Assembly (NCBI GenBank): GCA_008694505.1
Contig: VZDJ01004378.1
Coordinates: 17,936,269 to 18,000,268, forward strand
Direction of reading: 5' to 3'
Origin: Cyanoderma ruficeps
Lineage: Eukaryota > Chordata > Aves > Passeriformes > Timaliidae
DNA length: 64,000 nucleotides
Position numbers and translations under genes: made by a program. Below are positions 62,135 to 64,000 of the stretch, piece by piece. Every line of letters begins with the position of its first letter. Position 1 is the first letter of the stretch. The notes under the pieces were generated by a model, which worked only from the letters and a program-made list of their open reading frames with translations, did not search any database and had not been told where the DNA came from.

Positions 62135-62734
62135 TGTCCTGGTTTAGGGCAAATTTGGGAGAAAACCCCCAAATATGGTCCCTCCCCCCAGCCAGTCCAG
62201 GAAAAGAACTTCCTCGGGGAAAAGTGGAAAAAACCATTTATTTAACAAACAAAATGCCCACAAGCATAAAGAATGAATAGTATGAAACAATAAAACCTCT
62301 TGTTCTGGAGTGAGATGGCAAATTGAGAAAGTCCTTGCCGTGGGTATAACTCAGCTCTCTCTCAGTCCCTTATTCGTCCCTCCCGAGGTCCAGGCCCTGG
62401 TGGGCTGCAGGTGCAAGCTCCTGGTGCTCCTCTGGATTTTTCAGTCCAAAAAAAAAAAGGAAAAAAAACCAAACCAAAACCAGTCCAGGAAGCTTCTTTG
62501 CCTCAGCTAGCTAAACTAACTAAAAGCAAAAAAAGATGTTTTGCTGCTGCCATCTGTGGCTCAGCCGGACAACACCATCCCAAGAAAAAAATGTAGAGTT
62601 TTTCAAAACAAGCTCTGCACTTTTTCTTTCCCTGCTTCACTCTCAGAACTAGTCTTAAAGGCACAGAACTCAATATACAGCACAAAAAGGACAGACAGTT
62701 GGGGATACAAGCATCATAAAGTCACCTTAGGACA
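62135..62734 (-). mobile_element. Solo LTR, ERVL-like, minus orientation, 600 bp
   Basis: The plus-strand limits are TGTCCTGGTTTAGG and CACCTTAGGACA, an inverted terminal repeat of at least TGTCCT/AGGACA. Reading minus, AATAAA (62237-62242) lies about 100 bases from the 3' end, as in an R/U5 region. No retroviral genes adjoin it. The flanks CTGAG and CCTAG match at only three of five bases, so the target-site duplication is decayed or absent. Three ORFs inside (62310-62596 plus, 62503-62685 minus) are incidental. Confidence 0.72.
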
Positions 62735-64000
62735 CCTAGGAAAGAAACCTTGACAAAGCAGTTTCATTCAAGGGCCAGAATGAGGGGATGCAATGGAAGT
62801 CCCCAGTGTTCACTGCAAATTTCAGGGAGGTTAGAGATGAAAAGGAAATGCAGAAGGAGCAGGATTACAGATGGGTGTGAAACTAATGTATGGTTATATT
62901 GCAAGGGGGAAGAAACAAAGGAAAAGGGTAGGAAAAGGAAAGGATGAAAATGAACATGTGGGAGACCAAATGAAATGAAACCCATGTGGATGTGAAAGAT
63001 GGCTAAAACAATTGCACCCCTCAAAGCAATTAATTTATGGTGATGCATTTTTAATGTGTCCCTTGTATCCACCATGACACTAAGTTGTGCTCTTATTACA
63101 TTTAAATAAAAGGACCACCAAAGTTAAGGTGTCCATTTTTTGCGACACTAATACAGCTTTCCAGACCTAGGTCTTACTACAAGAACTTGTGATCTGTGTT
63201 TTTATTTAATTTTCTCCTCTTTGTGCATGTTTATATACACAGAGTCACAACAGGCTTTTCCAACTTTGAAGTAGATCAGTATTTGTCTTGAAAATTGCAA
63301 ATCTGGTTTTCCATGGTAAGTATGGTATGGGTGTTAATCTAACTAAATGGGTTTTTAATTTGAAAAGTCAAAAGGGAATTATAATGTCACTTTATGACAG
63401 AAATAAAAACCCCCAAGCAACCCATCCCCAAACCCAACAAATTACCTTTTCTGCTTCAGAGAAGCAAATCACTTCCCTGCAAGCATCTCGTCTGTCTTAA
63501 ATAAACAGTATTTGGGGATATACTGTTTGCTCAAAATATTTTATGGTATTGTTGGAAAATAACCAATGTCTTAAAACCCATCTTTATTATGTTTCAGACA
63601 TTATGCGAAAGCAAATTTTTTTAAAGGTAATACCCCACATGATATACTTTTCCAGATAAAGAAGACCAATCAAAATCCATTGACTTTTGCAGAATTCTTT
63701 CAGATTTTATAAATCTGTACACATCTGAAAGCTGAATATTTACTAACATGGATGAGATTGTAATGAAGATTTACCTTTGCCCCTTGATGTGTTGAATGCA
63801 TTGTGTTGAAAACTACTGTTTTGAAACTGGTGTATTTTTCACTAACGTTAAAGATCTGGTATATGAGTATTGGGGTGGCTTAGTAGTGCCTGCGGGTACT
63901 GTGATATTGAGATCTTATAGCACCTTCCAGTACCTAAAGGGGGTCAGCAAGAGAGGTGGAAAGAGACTTTTTACAAGGGCATGGAATGCTAAGACAAGGG
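62735..64000. other. Intergenic, no gene seen
   Basis: Purine-rich then A/T-rich DNA. The 103-aa minus ORF (62764-63075) is the complement of a G/A-rich stretch and shows no domain. Confidence 0.55.

Overview
This is vertebrate nuclear DNA, almost certainly from a bird and probably a songbird. Coding sequence is sparse and split by GT-AG introns. The two gene promoters are CpG islands, and the repeats are avian: CR1 LINE fragments, a tRNA-Ile/CR1 composite SINE, and several ERV long terminal repeats. No bacterial, phage or CRISPR-type system is present, and no unprecedented biological system can be supported from the sequence.

Layout. 1-1566: 3' end of an endogenous retrovirus (env transmembrane remnant with one in-frame stop, polypurine tract, LTR), followed by further LTR-like sequence. 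1567-17150: gene-free DNA containing a precisely bounded minus-strand solo LTR (3449-3752, perfect 6-bp target-site duplication), an ERVL-type solo LTR carrying an A/C-rich expansion (10774-11565), a minus-strand CR1 endonuclease fragment (about 11880-12530), a probable minus-strand LTR (from 12562), and one orphan exon-like segment (14426-14465). 17150-28520: the complete TMEM19 gene on the plus strand, with six coding exons encoding 336 aa. 28520-39450: intergenic, with a CR1 fragment, an 18-bp minisatellite and an assembly gap inside a CCTTG microsatellite. 39470-about 53900: the complete RAB21 gene on the plus strand, with seven coding exons encoding 220 aa. 53900-64000: intergenic, with two CR1 fragments and a 600-bp minus-strand solo LTR (62135-62734).

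The two genes are neighbours in the same order and orientation as I recall for human 12q21 (TMEM19, RAB21, then TBC1D15, which is not reached here). They are independent transcription units: TMEM19 is a polytopic DUF92 membrane protein of unsettled function, and RAB21 is an early-endosomal GTPase that controls integrin traffic. Every coding splice junction was checked by reading frame, and both reconstructed coding sequences close exactly.
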